The position numbers and the translations under genes are program-made. A stretch of 64,000 bases of DNA. Source: Pycnococcus provasolii (taxonomy: Eukaryota; Chlorophyta; Pseudoscourfieldiophyceae; Pseudoscourfieldiales). The notes under the pieces were generated by a model. That model was not told the origin of the DNA. It searched no databases and saw nothing but the letters and a program-made list of their open reading frames with translations. The stretch is from the NCBI GenBank assembly GCA_049487715.1, contig CP150550.1:992001-1056000 (forward strand). Direction: 5' to 3'. Below, one piece after another: positions 46,801 through 55,871 of this stretch (its first letter is position 1; every line of letters starts with the position of its first letter).

Positions 46801-47568
46801 CGTCGTGAGCAGCTCTCGGGCACGTTCGCGCGAGATTCCAAAGTGCAGTTGCAGCGCGTGTGCGAGGTACTCCTGGCACGAAGTGAACGACTGCTTCCCC
46901 GGGAGCGTGACGGCACTTGCTGCGCCACGCTCGTTGTTGCCACCAGCCTTGATTGGTGGCAGCTTTGACGGCGAAGCTGACGGCTGTGGTGTTGGCGTTT
47001 CCGCAGCTGGTGGCTGCGCCACGTCGTCGTCGTTCCGCGTTTGTTGCCGCTTCTTCTTTTGGCGCACCTCCTGTTTCCCTTGGCCACCTTTACCGTTACT
47101 GTCGCCGTCGTTCGCGTTCCTGACGAGCGCCTCGACGACGTCTGCGACGACGTCTACGTCTCCGGCGACGATGAGAGCGCGCATGTCCGGGTCCAGGCTG
47201 ACTCCGCACGTCGCGAGCGCTGGCGTGAGCAGGTTCCAGTTGTGCGCCTTAGATACGGCGTTGCACTTTCTGACGAATGCGTCGAGCGGTGCGCGCGCGT
47301 TCGTTCCGTGCTTGCGTGCGGCAATTGCGCCAACGAGCTCTGCGACGAGCACGCCGCACTCGAACTTTTCGCACAGCGCATCCGGCACAGAGACGAGACT
47401 TCTTCTTCTTCCGTTTCTTCTTCTTCTTCTTTCGCTGAAGTTATTGAGACCGTACTCATCTTCGTCGAGTTCGTCGAGGGAGGATTCGTCCGTGTTCGAC
47501 GCACTACTGGTAAGTTTCACGCCCAGCAGGAGCTGCACTGTGCGCGCGCATGGACGCGACAGCTCCAT
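43825..47568 (-). CDS. CH-like domain, ARM-like repeat and coiled-coil protein, probably cytoskeletal
   Basis: The first ATG in frame is at 47568 (1247 residues). Residues ~65-150 look like a calponin-homology fold of the SPEF/CLAMP type (FECGVLVAELVGAI, then FVRKCNAVSKAHNWNLLTPAL). After a Lys/Gln-rich linker, residues ~235-760 are Ala/Leu-rich helices that fit an ARM/HEAT solenoid. The C-terminal ~450 residues are highly charged: RERRLKEKLRRKREVAAEAAA and similar segments, then a long KAEKDKVAKAAEAAAK coiled coil, ending in an Ala/Glu/Val/Pro acidic tail. This combination is seen in microtubule- and axoneme-associated proteins, so a ciliary or basal-body role is a reasonable inference next to the Sfi1 protein. 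The family is not identified. Confidence 0.65.
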   Translation of the reverse strand: MELSRPCARTVQLLLGVKLTSSASNTDESSLDELDEDEYGLNNFSERRRRRNGRRRSLVSVPDALCEKFECGVLVAELVGAIAARKHGTNARAPLDAFVRKCNAVSKAHNWNLLTPALATCGVSLDPDMRALIVAGDVDVVADVVEALVRNANDGDSNGKGGQGKQEVRQKKKRQQTRNDDDVAQPPAAETPTPQPSASPSKLPPIKAGGNNERGAASAVTLPGKQSFTSCQEYLAHALQLHFGISRERARELLTTDVELLADWLSCGTPPGQFRSIRAWLGQLTDDVMTVAALFDGLCVGGASGAPVLLSLLATGLAADDRKVNADTLHLLASLGGALAKLNGGAHTAFRRWFDATSVAEGARSPYSVVVSLFSEVEESDGDRDAMALAGAALEALEAAGGGGGSAALVGRRALAECADFDAYARYFRAMHAAMTRSSVDPRVPARRLAGEAVTILTAAHGHVSSAMGNAERDQESARNAIATFVDVWIALIPEGEASAAAILHESLSLLRSLPVDSLGAHGVYDPLFALLRAQWQKGGRFATLVFRAVLYRFATASYDEDAPRDVDAEVRDVALAHWRNLVVQGAGSAGSATALGERARAIARCVNELAVAFARLLIPRVEASTGDSDPLARGEYILLAELASHKYLDAEGAAAVARVLAYYALLAPEDVVTAAACDRLAVLVDRHGTDDGVSSTCHSLAASARSGGGGGISLAAARVLASVCRPSAKPHAAELRAHVVAALEEKQRGGGGAAERVLRVALRRFDSGEDEPASSPPPPLFENVAGDFSARDADVRAMRRGPPPKREPAPSATSSNQTIMLEHDFLPALDEKKVTPVQRRAQNHQQQREHAPGYATSLARRRDEIAAIAERRASRVAAVQQEKLQDADRERRLKEKLRRKREVAAEAAAMRRKRVVDAVLAADAEDRQEARKRAPQPKPANQKNREDGKVVDGILDELVAQLANEELGPGRRAAGRRRPAAVARRSPPPPALPKRAKLGGGKKPPPFVSQIGAAILADALEASKGLAAKKPGAKAAAIGGIAAEASPSRHALRAREARAKREAKAKEVAEKAEAEKAAEKKVEAEKRQADAARRKRDKAKLSAWRAEREKEKAEKDKVAKAAEAAAKEEETKAFEKRSLKAKERLQRKGGKAAVDASLEEIEKAMENLAEPPKVEEAKEPEPVVAAAAAAPAAVPEEQEQEPVVAAAADEKEQEQKAEEEADEAAGGVDVAAAVAEFAAATEEEQL

Positions 47569-48313
47569 GGCTCGAGCTCCTCTCTCCTCCGAGGAACGAG
47601 AGAGCAAGGGCCCTCAAGGAAGTAGGGGGCGTTGACTGGAGCAGAATGCGCTTGCAAGAAGGCAAGAAACAGGCGTCCAGTATGTAAGAACTACGGAATG
47701 GAAAACACAAAACCAGTACTTTTAAAGGTACTGGCAAGCCATTCCCTCCTTCCTTCCTCCATCCTAGTCTATCGTAGTGGTAAACTTATCGTGATCAAGC
47801 AAACAGCAATCCCTCGCATAGTTCTAGCTAGTGGTATTTTACCGGACTACTTCATACTTCCTACCGGGTAAACCAACCGGGTAATCGCATCGCATCGCAT
47901 CGCATCGCATCGCATCGCATCGATCGACGAAATTTCATGTGATAGGTAGGAGGATTCTCGCTTCGATCACATAAAACTTTACTGTGTGGCAGGTCTGTAT
48001 GGCCTTGCAGGGCCTTGCAAGGCCTTGCAAGGGTGAATGAAGGCTTGCGCAAGTTGAATGAAGTTCGGGAGGGGTCAAGGGGTGGGTCACAAGCAACCCA
48101 TACTGTAGTTTTTTTACAGTAATGCGGTGGTCAACACGTTAGGGTTAGGGTTAGGGTTACGGGTTAGGGTTAGGCGCGGGCGTTTCCCTTCCCGGTTTTC
48201 CCTTTCAGCATTTCTTTTTCCACGTGTGATTGATTTCGAGTCGTCGTGTCCCCCCTTCTTCTTTTTGATTCATTTCGGTTGGTTGGATTTTCATTTTCAC
48301 GTTTCGTTTCGAC
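47569..48313. other. Divergent spacer with CATCG array, GGCCTTGCA repeats and telomere-like repeats
   Basis: No gene is supported. A CATCG pentamer array lies at ~47885-47923, GGCCTTGCAA(G) repeats at ~48001-48031, and the telomere-like array at 48139-48174 (separate entry). It separates the CH/ARM gene from the GST gene. Confidence 0.5.
48139..48174. promoter_or_regulatory. Telomere-like array (TTAGGG)3 + degenerate copies, 140 bp before GST gene
   Basis: Three TTAGGG units, an ACGGG interruption and two more units lie in the divergent spacer, 140 bp upstream of the GST start codon. See the related arrays at 15655, 53741, 55872 and 58931. Confidence 0.5.
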
Positions 48314-49036
48314 ATGACGGCAGCCTTCGAGCTGTACGTGGACTTCATGTCGCAGCCTTCGCGCGCGTGCGCCCTCATGGCCACCTTGCACCCCAAACTG
48401 CAAGTCGAAGTCAAGCCCATATTCATACACAAAAAGCAAAACCGAACGCCGGCGTTCCTCGCCATGAACCCCATGGCAACCGTGCCCACGCTCTACGACA
48501 AAAACACACGAAAAGGACAACCCGAGTCGTGCACAATTATGCGGAAACTCGCGCGAATGCACGTCGTGCCAGCACACTGGTATCGTGATCCGAGCGTCAT
48601 CGAGAGAGTGGATGCCGCGCTCGACTGGCACCACTCTGCAATCCGCGCGGGGGAAGCGCGACTCGTCTGGCACAGGGCACTTGCGCCGAACATGGGAGCG
48701 AAAACGTTGCCCCAGGTGGCAGAGGAGGCGGCACTGAGGCTCACGAGAAGCCTCAACGAACTCGAAACGTACTGGCTCAGAGACGGACATTTCGTCGCTG
48801 GCGAGCAAATCAGCATCGCGGACCTCATAATCGCGTGCGAAATTGAACAGCTCTGCCTCCTTCCAGAGGGAGAAGAACGTACAAAGTTCCACGACAGGCC
48901 AGCTTATCCAAAAGTGAATGCTTTCATGAAGCTCGTACGTGAAACCGTAGGCGCACCGTGGCTCGAGGTTACCAAGCACGTCCACAAGGTTGCGGCGAAG
49001 CAGGCGCAGGCGCGCTTGGCAGCTAGCAAGCTGTGA
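48314..49036 (+). CDS. Glutathione S-transferase, theta-like
   Basis: A 240-residue ORF, normal for cytosolic GSTs. Residues ~5-80 are the thioredoxin-like domain: LYVDFMSQPSRACALMA has the Ser-Arg pair placed like the theta-class catalytic Ser, FLAMNPMATVPTLYD has the cis-Pro, and QPESCTIMRKLA replaces the usual ES-hh-I glutathione-binding loop. Residues ~90-225 are the helical domain, with the N-capping box ISIADLIIACEIEQL. The likely role is glutathione conjugation or peroxidase activity in the cytosol; substrates are not predictable. It is convergent with the next gene (87 bp). Confidence 0.85.
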   Translation: MTAAFELYVDFMSQPSRACALMATLHPKLQVEVKPIFIHKKQNRTPAFLAMNPMATVPTLYDKNTRKGQPESCTIMRKLARMHVVPAHWYRDPSVIERVDAALDWHHSAIRAGEARLVWHRALAPNMGAKTLPQVAEEAALRLTRSLNELETYWLRDGHFVAGEQISIADLIIACEIEQLCLLPEGEERTKFHDRPAYPKVNAFMKLVRETVGAPWLEVTKHVHKVAAKQAQARLAASKL

Positions 49037-49123
49037 TTCATCGTCGCAATCTCAGATACCATAACCACCTTTTTCATCTTCTGATCAACAAAGTGATTTT
49101 TTTAAATTACAGAACGTGTATGG

Positions 49124-50148
49124 TCACAACGACATGCCTTCCGTTGTTGTCCGAAACTCGCCAAGTCTTCGTTCCATCGCGCGAACCTCCTCCTCGAGTC
49201 GTATGGTGGCAGCTTGCCTGCGCCTAAGTTCCACGCGACGACGTTCGTGTCGCTCCTCCAGAGGAAGCAGCGTGACGTCTGCCGTCGTCGCAGCTGCCGC
49301 CGCTGCCGCGGCGGCTGTCGGAGCCCGTCGCGTCGTCGTCGTCGTCGTCTGATCAGGCGTTGTGGGCGCCGTCGCTGTTGTTTGTTGACGCGCCTCTCTG
49401 TCCTTGGCGGAGCCTCCGCCGCCTCTTTTCCAGCTCACTGGGTAAGGCAAGATCGCCTCCACTTGCACAAACGCGTACGCGAGCTTGTCTCCATACCTAA
49501 TGGGCTCCATATCGCGCGTCTCATTCCACGCCTTGACGCGCGCGAGTGCCCTCGGCTGGTTGAGCATAGCGCTTGCGCTCGGGAAGGTTTCCTCGTCCGC
49601 ACGCAGGCACGCCTCCGCGGTGCGGTACACGTACAGTCCCCCCGTGTGGTTCGGCCCGTGCGGCTGGAAGACGGTACTTCCGACGGCGTACTCCGTCATT
49701 CCGTCGTACACGCTGACGTACCTCTTTCCGTTGTCGACCGCGGCGACCGCCTTGTAGTATGTTTTTGCCCACGTTGGCGGCGTGCGGTTCGGAACTTCCA
49801 CGGGTGGTCCTACAGATCCCGTCGCCCCTTCGAGCGCACGCACGAGCGCAATCCCGCCGCTCGTTCCGCGACGCTGAATGCTGGCGTCGCTGCGTACGTG
49901 TTGGCGGACTCCATGACGAGGTTCCACTGCCGAATGAGCTCCTGAGCCGCGTTTGCGTCTTGAGCTTCTGCTTCGTCTGTCTGAATGGCGTGTCTTGCGT
50001 CTGAGGAGTGGTTGTCGTCGTCCCCAAGGTCCCCAAACGCAAACGACGACGAGAGCGCTTTGCTGCGCAGGTGTCTCATGAACGACGACGCAGATGCAGA
50101 CGCAGACGCAGACGCAGATGCCGACGACGACGACGACGAGGGCGCCAT
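49124..50148 (-). pseudogene. Unknown conserved-looking protein, frameshifted (49810-49927)
   Basis: Two overlapping frames form one gene. The first (ATG at 50148) starts with a Ser/Ala repeat (the DNA shows GCAGAC/GCGGAC-type hexamers) and continues to ESANTYAATPAFSV. The second supplies ALVRALEGATGSVGPPVEVP, then a compact domain (TYYKAVAAVDNGKRYVSVYDGMTEYAVG, then GLYVYRTAEACLRAD, then KLAYAFVQVEAILPYPVSW), and ends in a Thr/Ala linker and a charged helix. One missing base in the 49810-49927 overlap would join them. The central domain looks globular, but I cannot name its family. The frame break may be an assembly indel, since both sides look coding. Confidence 0.6.
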
Positions 50149-50452
50149 CGTTGCTTAGGACAAAATTTCAAACAAAAAACGAATAACGAAACGGGGCAGA
50201 CAGGTCAAAGCAAGAGCTGTCAGTTCGTTCGTTGCCAACCTCCCTCCCGGCAGCCCAGGACCCCCCGCAGAAACCGGGGCCCCGGGGGATCCACCGCAGA
50301 GGAGGTACAACAGGAGGTTTGGTGGACGGCTCTCCTCAGCCCTACCTTTGAAAAAAAACCTGTTCCGGTTCGTTCTCCCTTTTTTATCCGTCCCTATCCG
50401 ATTCCCATCCATCCGTATCTTTTTATCTTATATATCACCAGTTTGGTCAGCC
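50149..50452. promoter_or_regulatory. Short divergent promoter region
   Basis: The 304-bp spacer between divergent start codons contains CCCGGGG and C/G-rich inverted segments near 50255-50290 and an A run at ~50352. Nothing else is recognised. Confidence 0.35.
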
Positions 50453-51355
50453 ATGTCGCCGCCGTCGTCGGGACCCACGCTGCCCATACACAAGTCGTTC
50501 GCGTGCTCAGCCGTCGCCACGTGCTGGGCCGAGTTCCTCACCATCCCACTCGACACCGCCAAGGTGCGACTGCAAGTGCAAACTACCGCGGCGGGAGCGA
50601 CGCCCAAGTACGCGGGACTCGTCGGGACCATGGCAACAGTCGCAAAGGAAGAGGGTGTCGGCGCGCTCTGGAAGGGAATCGAACCGGGACTGCACCGACA
50701 GTGCCTCTTCGGGGGACTGCGCATCGGACTCTACGACCCGGTCAAGCAGATGATCGTCGGAAAGGACCACGTTGGAGACGTGCCGCTCCTTCAGAAGATC
50801 GCAGCAGGTCTGCTCACGGGAGGTCTCGCAATCACCATCGCCTGTCCCACAGACCTCGTCAAGGTGCGCATGCAGGGTGAGGGAAAACTGCCGCCGGGCG
50901 CGCCGCGCAAGTATCCGAACGCCTTCGCCGCGTACGGCATCATCGCCAGGGAAGAGGGAATCGCAGGACTGTGGACGGGACTCGGGCCGAACGTCATGCG
51001 AAATGCTGTCATCAACGCCACCGAACTTGCGAGCTACGACCAAATCAAACAGATGATGCTAGCCGCCGGACTCGAGGACGGCGTTGGCGTGCACCTCGGC
51101 GCAGGTCTCGGCGCTGGATTTGCCGCCGTCTGCGTCGGCTCGCCCGTCGATGTTGTGAAGAGCCGCGTCATGGCGGACAAGACGGGACTGTACAACGGAA
51201 CGGTAGACTGCTTCGTGAAAACGTTTGCAAATGATGGGCCATTAGCCTTCTACAGCGGATTCTGGCTCAACTTTGCACGTCTTGGCGCTTGGAATGTTGC
51301 CATGTTCCTGACTCTGGAGCAGGTGAAGGCGTATGCAATTAAGCATTGGAATTGA
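50453..51355 (+). CDS. Mitochondrial uncoupling protein, plant UCP/PUMP type
   Basis: Starts at the ATG at 50453 (300 residues, the usual carrier length). Three ~100-residue repeats each carry the mitochondrial carrier signature: PLDTAKVRLQVQ, PTDLVKVRMQG and SPVDVVKSRVM. The segments PKYAGLVGTMATVAKEEGVG, ALWKGIEPGLHRQCLFGGLR and ALWTGLG-like LWTGLGPNVMRNAVINATEL closely match plant uncoupling proteins rather than generic dicarboxylate carriers. It should sit in the inner mitochondrial membrane and dissipate the proton gradient in a fatty-acid-dependent way and/or exchange organic anions such as aspartate/glutamate, as reported for plant UCPs. The gene is convergent with the AP2 gene. Confidence 0.9.
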   Translation: MSPPSSGPTLPIHKSFACSAVATCWAEFLTIPLDTAKVRLQVQTTAAGATPKYAGLVGTMATVAKEEGVGALWKGIEPGLHRQCLFGGLRIGLYDPVKQMIVGKDHVGDVPLLQKIAAGLLTGGLAITIACPTDLVKVRMQGEGKLPPGAPRKYPNAFAAYGIIAREEGIAGLWTGLGPNVMRNAVINATELASYDQIKQMMLAAGLEDGVGVHLGAGLGAGFAAVCVGSPVDVVKSRVMADKTGLYNGTVDCFVKTFANDGPLAFYSGFWLNFARLGAWNVAMFLTLEQVKAYAIKHWN

Positions 51356-51552
51356 AAATTGAAAATGAACAAAAACGGTTTTGTTTGGTGATGTAACAAG
51401 CCAGTCAAAAGTATGATGACGCGATTATTGCTATCCCCCCCCCCACACAAATTTAATAAAAACGAAACAAAAATGGCGCAAAATCTTTCGTAGGGTACCC
51501 ACTCACTTGTTTTTATGTTTGAATGTTTTCGTCGAGAAGCCATTCCATAGAA

Positions 51553-53319
51553 CTAGGAAGATTCCTCCTCCACCTCCACCTCCTCCTTCTCAGCACGACG
51601 CTTCGTACCCGCAACTCCTCTCGGGCTAGGCAGCAGAAGACTCTCGAGATCTGGCAAAATGTCAATGTCGTCAACGTCAACAATATTCTTTTGACGCGAC
51701 TCATCTAGCATCCTCGCAAACACGCGACGCTCCTGCTCGGCGAGCGCGCGATGCACCAGTTCCTGCTCCCGTGCAAGTTCAGCCGCGCGACGACGGAGCT
51801 CGTCGACGTTCACTTCCATCGCGCTGTTACACATGTTGTAGGCAGGCTCGTGCCGTGCGGTTGGCAACGGCGACGTGTTCGGATGTACAGCACTTACCGA
51901 ACGCTGCACCGAGTAGAACGATGCGCCTCCACCGACAGCAGGAGGAGCAGCAGCGGTGGCAGGAAGTGACAAGGTAGGAACCAACGTTGCCACCGTTCCC
52001 TTCACGGCGCCTATCGCCGAAGCTAGAGATTGCAGAGGCGGTGCTGGTGCACTGCGCACGCGCTTGAAGCGGCGCTTCTGAGCGCCCATCACGCCCTGCA
52101 CGACATGCCCACCTCGTTCGCTGGCTTGCGCACCACTTCCTCCCGCTGCAACATTCTGCTGATTGCTAAGCGCCATCAGCAGAGGTCCAGGCGGAATTGC
52201 CGCAATCGTCGCGCTGAAGTGCTTCGTGCGGTTGACGATGCTCAATGCTGGATCAGCCATCTCTGTCGCCTTCCCGCCACAGTTGGTTGGCGATTCGTCG
52301 CCGGCGCCGGCAGTCGCAACCGTCGTCGTCGTGCTTGCGGCAGCGACAGCTGTGGCAGAGGCTGTGGCGGCAGTGGCGGCGGCGGCGGCGGGCGGTTCCG
52401 CCGCAGCAAGGCCTTTCGCCGTCTCTGCAACGCTGTCCACACGCTTGCGTCGGCAAAGTGCATCAGCCACCTCCGTGCGCGAGACAATCGCACGCTCCAT
52501 CTCCGTACGTTCCTCCGGCGTTGCAGCCTCCACCTTCGCGAGCTCCTCCTCGTACTCGCTCAGGTGAAAGTTGGTGATTGCGTCTCGGCCGCGGCACACG
52601 ATCGCCGCGCGATCGTACGCGCGCGCTGCAGCCTCTCCCGTTGCAAACGTGCCAAGGTAGCTGTACTTGCGCCCCAGCAGACGCCCGATCCGCGCTTCCC
52701 ACCGGTTCGTCGACTCGCGGTACGAAACGCCACGGTACGTGCTGGTTCCGCGAGAGAAGCCCGAAGACTCGCGGCGCAGGCGCGCGACGAGGTCTTCGCG
52801 CGTGCTCGATCTGAGGCTGTGCAGTTCATCTGCGTAGTCGGCGATGGGAAAGTTGAGAGCTGGAACATCTGTGTTGTTGGCGAGGTCATTTACGCCGGCG
52901 TCTTCCGAGGCGTCGTGATCGCTCGTCGAGCTGACTGTTTGTTGGTGCATTTTGAGGTGTATCGCCATGCGATCGTGCGCCCTCGCGGCGTGTTCTTCGG
53001 ATTCGAACGTTCCTAAATAGACCTGCCTTCCATTTTCCGACACGTGGCTTTCCCATCGGCCGGACATGCGGTGCGCGGTGACTCCGCGATAGTTCGAGCC
53101 CGAGGATGTGCTTGCGCCGTTGCTGTTTGTGCTGTTGTTATTTGTGCTGTTTTTCCGACGCGGCGACGTTTGTGGAGGTGGTGGTGGAGGCGTGTGCTGT
53201 TGTTTGTTGTTTGTTGTTTGTTTCGTTTCTCCTCCTTCGTGAAAGTTTTCCATATTTTCGTCGGGTTCTTCCGCGATGGATCGAAAGAAGTGCCTCGTCG
53301 TCGTCGTCTTCATGCACAT
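51553..53319 (-). CDS. AP2/ERF-family transcription factor with two AP2 domains
   Basis: A 588-residue ORF from the ATG at 53319. Domain 1 starts at ~residue 76 (SNYRGVTAHRMSGRWESHVSENGRQVYLGTF) and domain 2 spans ~194-260 (STYRGVSYRESTNRWEARI, then YLGTFATGEAAARAYDRAAI, then NFHLSEYEEEL). Domain 1 ends unusually: after DRMAIHLKM an acidic Ser/Asp insert of ~28 residues precedes LNFPIADYADEL. Two tandem AP2 domains define the AP2 (ANT/WRI1-like) subfamily of the green lineage, which regulates development or lipid and stress metabolism. The rest is Ala/Thr/Ser low complexity plus a Glu/Arg coiled coil near residue 510-555. A longer N-terminus (MASQSPLGVGVDDAPVTLPR from an ATG at 53455) lies in another frame and may belong to this protein if a base is wrong. 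Confidence 0.85.
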   Translation of the reverse strand: MCMKTTTTRHFFRSIAEEPDENMENFHEGGETKQTTNNKQQHTPPPPPPQTSPRRKNSTNNNSTNSNGASTSSGSNYRGVTAHRMSGRWESHVSENGRQVYLGTFESEEHAARAHDRMAIHLKMHQQTVSSTSDHDASEDAGVNDLANNTDVPALNFPIADYADELHSLRSSTREDLVARLRRESSGFSRGTSTYRGVSYRESTNRWEARIGRLLGRKYSYLGTFATGEAAARAYDRAAIVCRGRDAITNFHLSEYEEELAKVEAATPEERTEMERAIVSRTEVADALCRRKRVDSVAETAKGLAAAEPPAAAAATAATASATAVAAASTTTTVATAGAGDESPTNCGGKATEMADPALSIVNRTKHFSATIAAIPPGPLLMALSNQQNVAAGGSGAQASERGGHVVQGVMGAQKRRFKRVRSAPAPPLQSLASAIGAVKGTVATLVPTLSLPATAAAPPAVGGGASFYSVQRSVSAVHPNTSPLPTARHEPAYNMCNSAMEVNVDELRRRAAELAREQELVHRALAEQERRVFARMLDESRQKNIVDVDDIDILPDLESLLLPSPRGVAGTKRRAEKEEVEVEEESS

Positions 53320-54368
53320 GACATTCTTCTTGAGCAGGAGCCTTCAGAGGCAAAGCGCTTTGAACCTTTTTGTCTTCTTCAGGGCAAAGGTCAAGACGAG
53401 GCAACGTCACGGGGGCATCGTCAACGCCAACGCCAAGAGGAGACTGGCTCGCCATGAAACAGATATGGATTGACTGATGGAAAAATAGACACGGAAGAAG
53501 AAGAAGAAGAAGAGGATGCTACTACTGACGTGTGCATTAATAACACAGTAAAGCCACTGTAAAGACAAAAGAAAAGAGGAAGCCGAAGCATCCGCACAAA
53601 GGGAAGGAGACGCCATCAGTCGTTGTTGTGATGGCAAGTGGATGTTTCACACACCTTGATTGGTGGGAGAGGGAAGACAAAAGGCGAAAAGTGTTGAGTT
53701 CAGATTTCAGATTTCAGAAAGATTTTTCTTGTGGGGAGGGGTTCGGGTTCGGGTTAGGGGTTAGGTGTGGTGTTAGGGTTAGGGTTAGGGTTAGCACGGG
53801 GATATCCCGTGACTTTTGTGGTGGTGTGTTGTGTTTTGTGTTTTGGTTTTGGTTCTGGTTTTGGTTGTCCTCCGACTGACCTTTGTCCCACCTGTTTGTT
53901 TGTTCCCACCTGTTTGTTCCCCCTCTTTGTTCCCATCTCTTTGTTCCCACCTCTTCATCTGATGACGTCCATGTCTGATGAGCAGAGGTGATGAGCAGGT
54001 GCCTCCTTTAGGAACACGCCACGTGTCTTCCCAGGATGGTTTCGTCCCTGAAATTTACTCTAACGCGTTCGGTACAAGAATTTGCTCATCATTATAAACT
54101 TCCGTACCTGCTCATGGTAGGAAGGGTAAAATTTTAAGAGACAGGAGGAGAGATTATTGGAGTGGTCGAACTCCAATTTTACAGTACCTATTTTGCAGGG
54201 GAGTGATTGATCAGGTGGCTCATAAAAAACGTGTAAGCCACTCGTCACCCAGGCTCCAGGAGGCCCACCACTCCCCACTCCCCGCGCGACGCGTCCATCG
54301 TCATCCCCCTTCATTCTTCACCTTAAGGCAGTACGTCTTCTCAGGTGTGAGCCTACCTTTCCAACACA
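53320..54368. other. Divergent spacer with AGA-repeat and telomere-like array
   Basis: Apart from a possible frameshifted N-terminal extension of the AP2 protein (53320-53455), no gene is supported. There is a GAAGAA run at ~53493-53515, the telomere-like array at 53741-53794, and T/G-rich TTTGTTCCCACCTG repeats at ~53889-53950. Confidence 0.45.
53741..53794. promoter_or_regulatory. Degenerate to perfect telomere-like array (TTCGGG, TTAGGGG, TTAGGG)
   Basis: Two TTCGGG units, TTAGGGG, TTAGG and, after TGTGGTG, three perfect TTAGGG units plus TTAG (53773-53794). It lies in the AP2/secreted-protein divergent spacer, 422 bp from the AP2 start and ~575 bp from the other start. The graded decay suggests an old array being eroded. 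Confidence 0.5.
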
Positions 54369-54953
54369 ATGCTCGCCACTCGCTACTCACTCGCGGCCGC
54401 CGCCTTATGCACGCTCCTCACCCTCACGCCCACGGTGCTTGTCGAGGCGAAAGAAAAAAAATAAGTCGGCGTGCGGTAGCTGGTTGCCTAGCTCATTCTG
54501 TACGGACGGAAACAAGCAGGACAGAGACTACAACTTGGGCGTCTCGAACATCTCCTGCAACTCAACAGACGCCGCGCTTAGCACGCCCGAAAAGGAGAAG
54601 GGTGAACGCAAAGATTGCGGAAAGTACGTGCTAAGCTGCCTCGACACCCTGCCGAACGGAACGAAGCACGTGTCTTTCGTCGACGTCGACACCGAGGACG
54701 GTGCGGCCGAGTATCACCTGAATCCTCGAAAGGCGTCCAAGCTGCCGGCGGGGACGTTGGTCAACTGCACCGTGTGGACGACTGCTAGTAAGGGAAACAA
54801 CGACTACACGCTGCTTTTCAACGACGTCCAGTCTTGGCTGGTCTCGGAGGCTATAATGCCTGACAAGGCTGAAGATTTGACGCCTATGGTGGAGGACAAC
54901 ACGTCCGGCGGCGACTTTCTCACGCAATTACTTATCTTCCTCCTTGGTGGTGG

Positions 54954-54986
<33 letters not shown>

Positions 54987-55620
54987 TTCAGGAAGTGGAA
55001 GTGGGTTTGGAAGTGGAAGGCTCTCACCGCCGGTGCCGCCTGGTGGCACGACCATTGATTTCGGTAGCGACGAGCCGACATCCAGCATGGGCACGATTAC
55101 ATTTTTCGTGGGAACTGGCAGCTTTTACTCGCCCGACCCGTCATCGAACAATGTCGTTGGCGGAACAGGATCGTCGACGGTTTCGTCGCGCTTCAACGAC
55201 GGCGAGTCGGACGTGACCGTGGAACTCACGGTCGAGGCGGATGAGGACGATGGCGGCGAAGTGAACGTCGCCGCGGTAGCTGGAGGAGTGTGCGCCGCGG
55301 TGGCGGCGGTGGGCATTGCGATCGCGTCAGTTTTGGCGGTTCGTCGTGTGCGAACACGCCGCTTCGAGCAAATGCTTCGCCTGCCCCTGAATGCCGATGC
55401 CGGTTCGAGTGACGCCTTCGCGTCGCTTGAGCAGAATGGCGCGTACTCGAGCGAGATGGCGCCGCTTGGCGATTCGACTTCTTGTGACATGCCGGCGCTT
55501 GCCGTGGTGAATCCCGACGGCCCCGTCGCCATCGCCGTTCGCGGCGACCGCCTGATCACCGCGAGTCCGTCGAATCCGGCCGCGGCCTCTTACGCCGTTC
55601 CGGCGCAGACGAAGGAGTAG
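54369..55620 (+). pseudogene. Secreted, type I membrane protein with a single-base frameshift after the signal peptide
   Basis: The ATG at 54369 opens a classical signal peptide (YSLAAAALCTLLTLTPTVLV) that runs into TAA at 54462 right after a run of eight A. With seven A the frame joins the long downstream ORF (SACGSWLPSSFCTDGNK onward), which itself has no ATG near its start. The downstream ~385 residues hold a Cys-containing N-terminal domain (NISCNSTD, RKDCGKYVLSCLD, LVNCTVWT), a Gly-Ser repeat linker from GGCTCA DNA repeats, then a Val/Ser-rich region and a TM helix (AAVAGGVCAAVAAVGIAIASVLAV) followed by RRVRTRRF and a ~95-residue cytoplasmic tail. It is probably a surface protein. The A8 run makes an assembly indel likely. 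Confidence 0.72.
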
Positions 55621-55871
55621 AATTCTCTTGAATGAAAAACCGTTTTTCTTTTGTTTCAAATCAGCAGTAGTAGTAAATAACCAAGAAAGCTTTCAAATTT
55701 ACTCCTATTTGGTAAAAAAGACAAAATTGCGCGTTTCACGATAAAAAGGTGCGCAAACGCCGAACGCCGAACGCTACGCACCTTGCACGTCACCCACAAG
55801 ATCATGCCTGCCCGCCCGCCCGAACGAACCACTGGCCCTTAAAGGTACCCTACCCGGTGTACAACACTGTA

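Noticed and set aside
48139-48174. True chromosome end
   Set aside because: The arrays are only a few units long, occur in both orientations and have genes on both sides.
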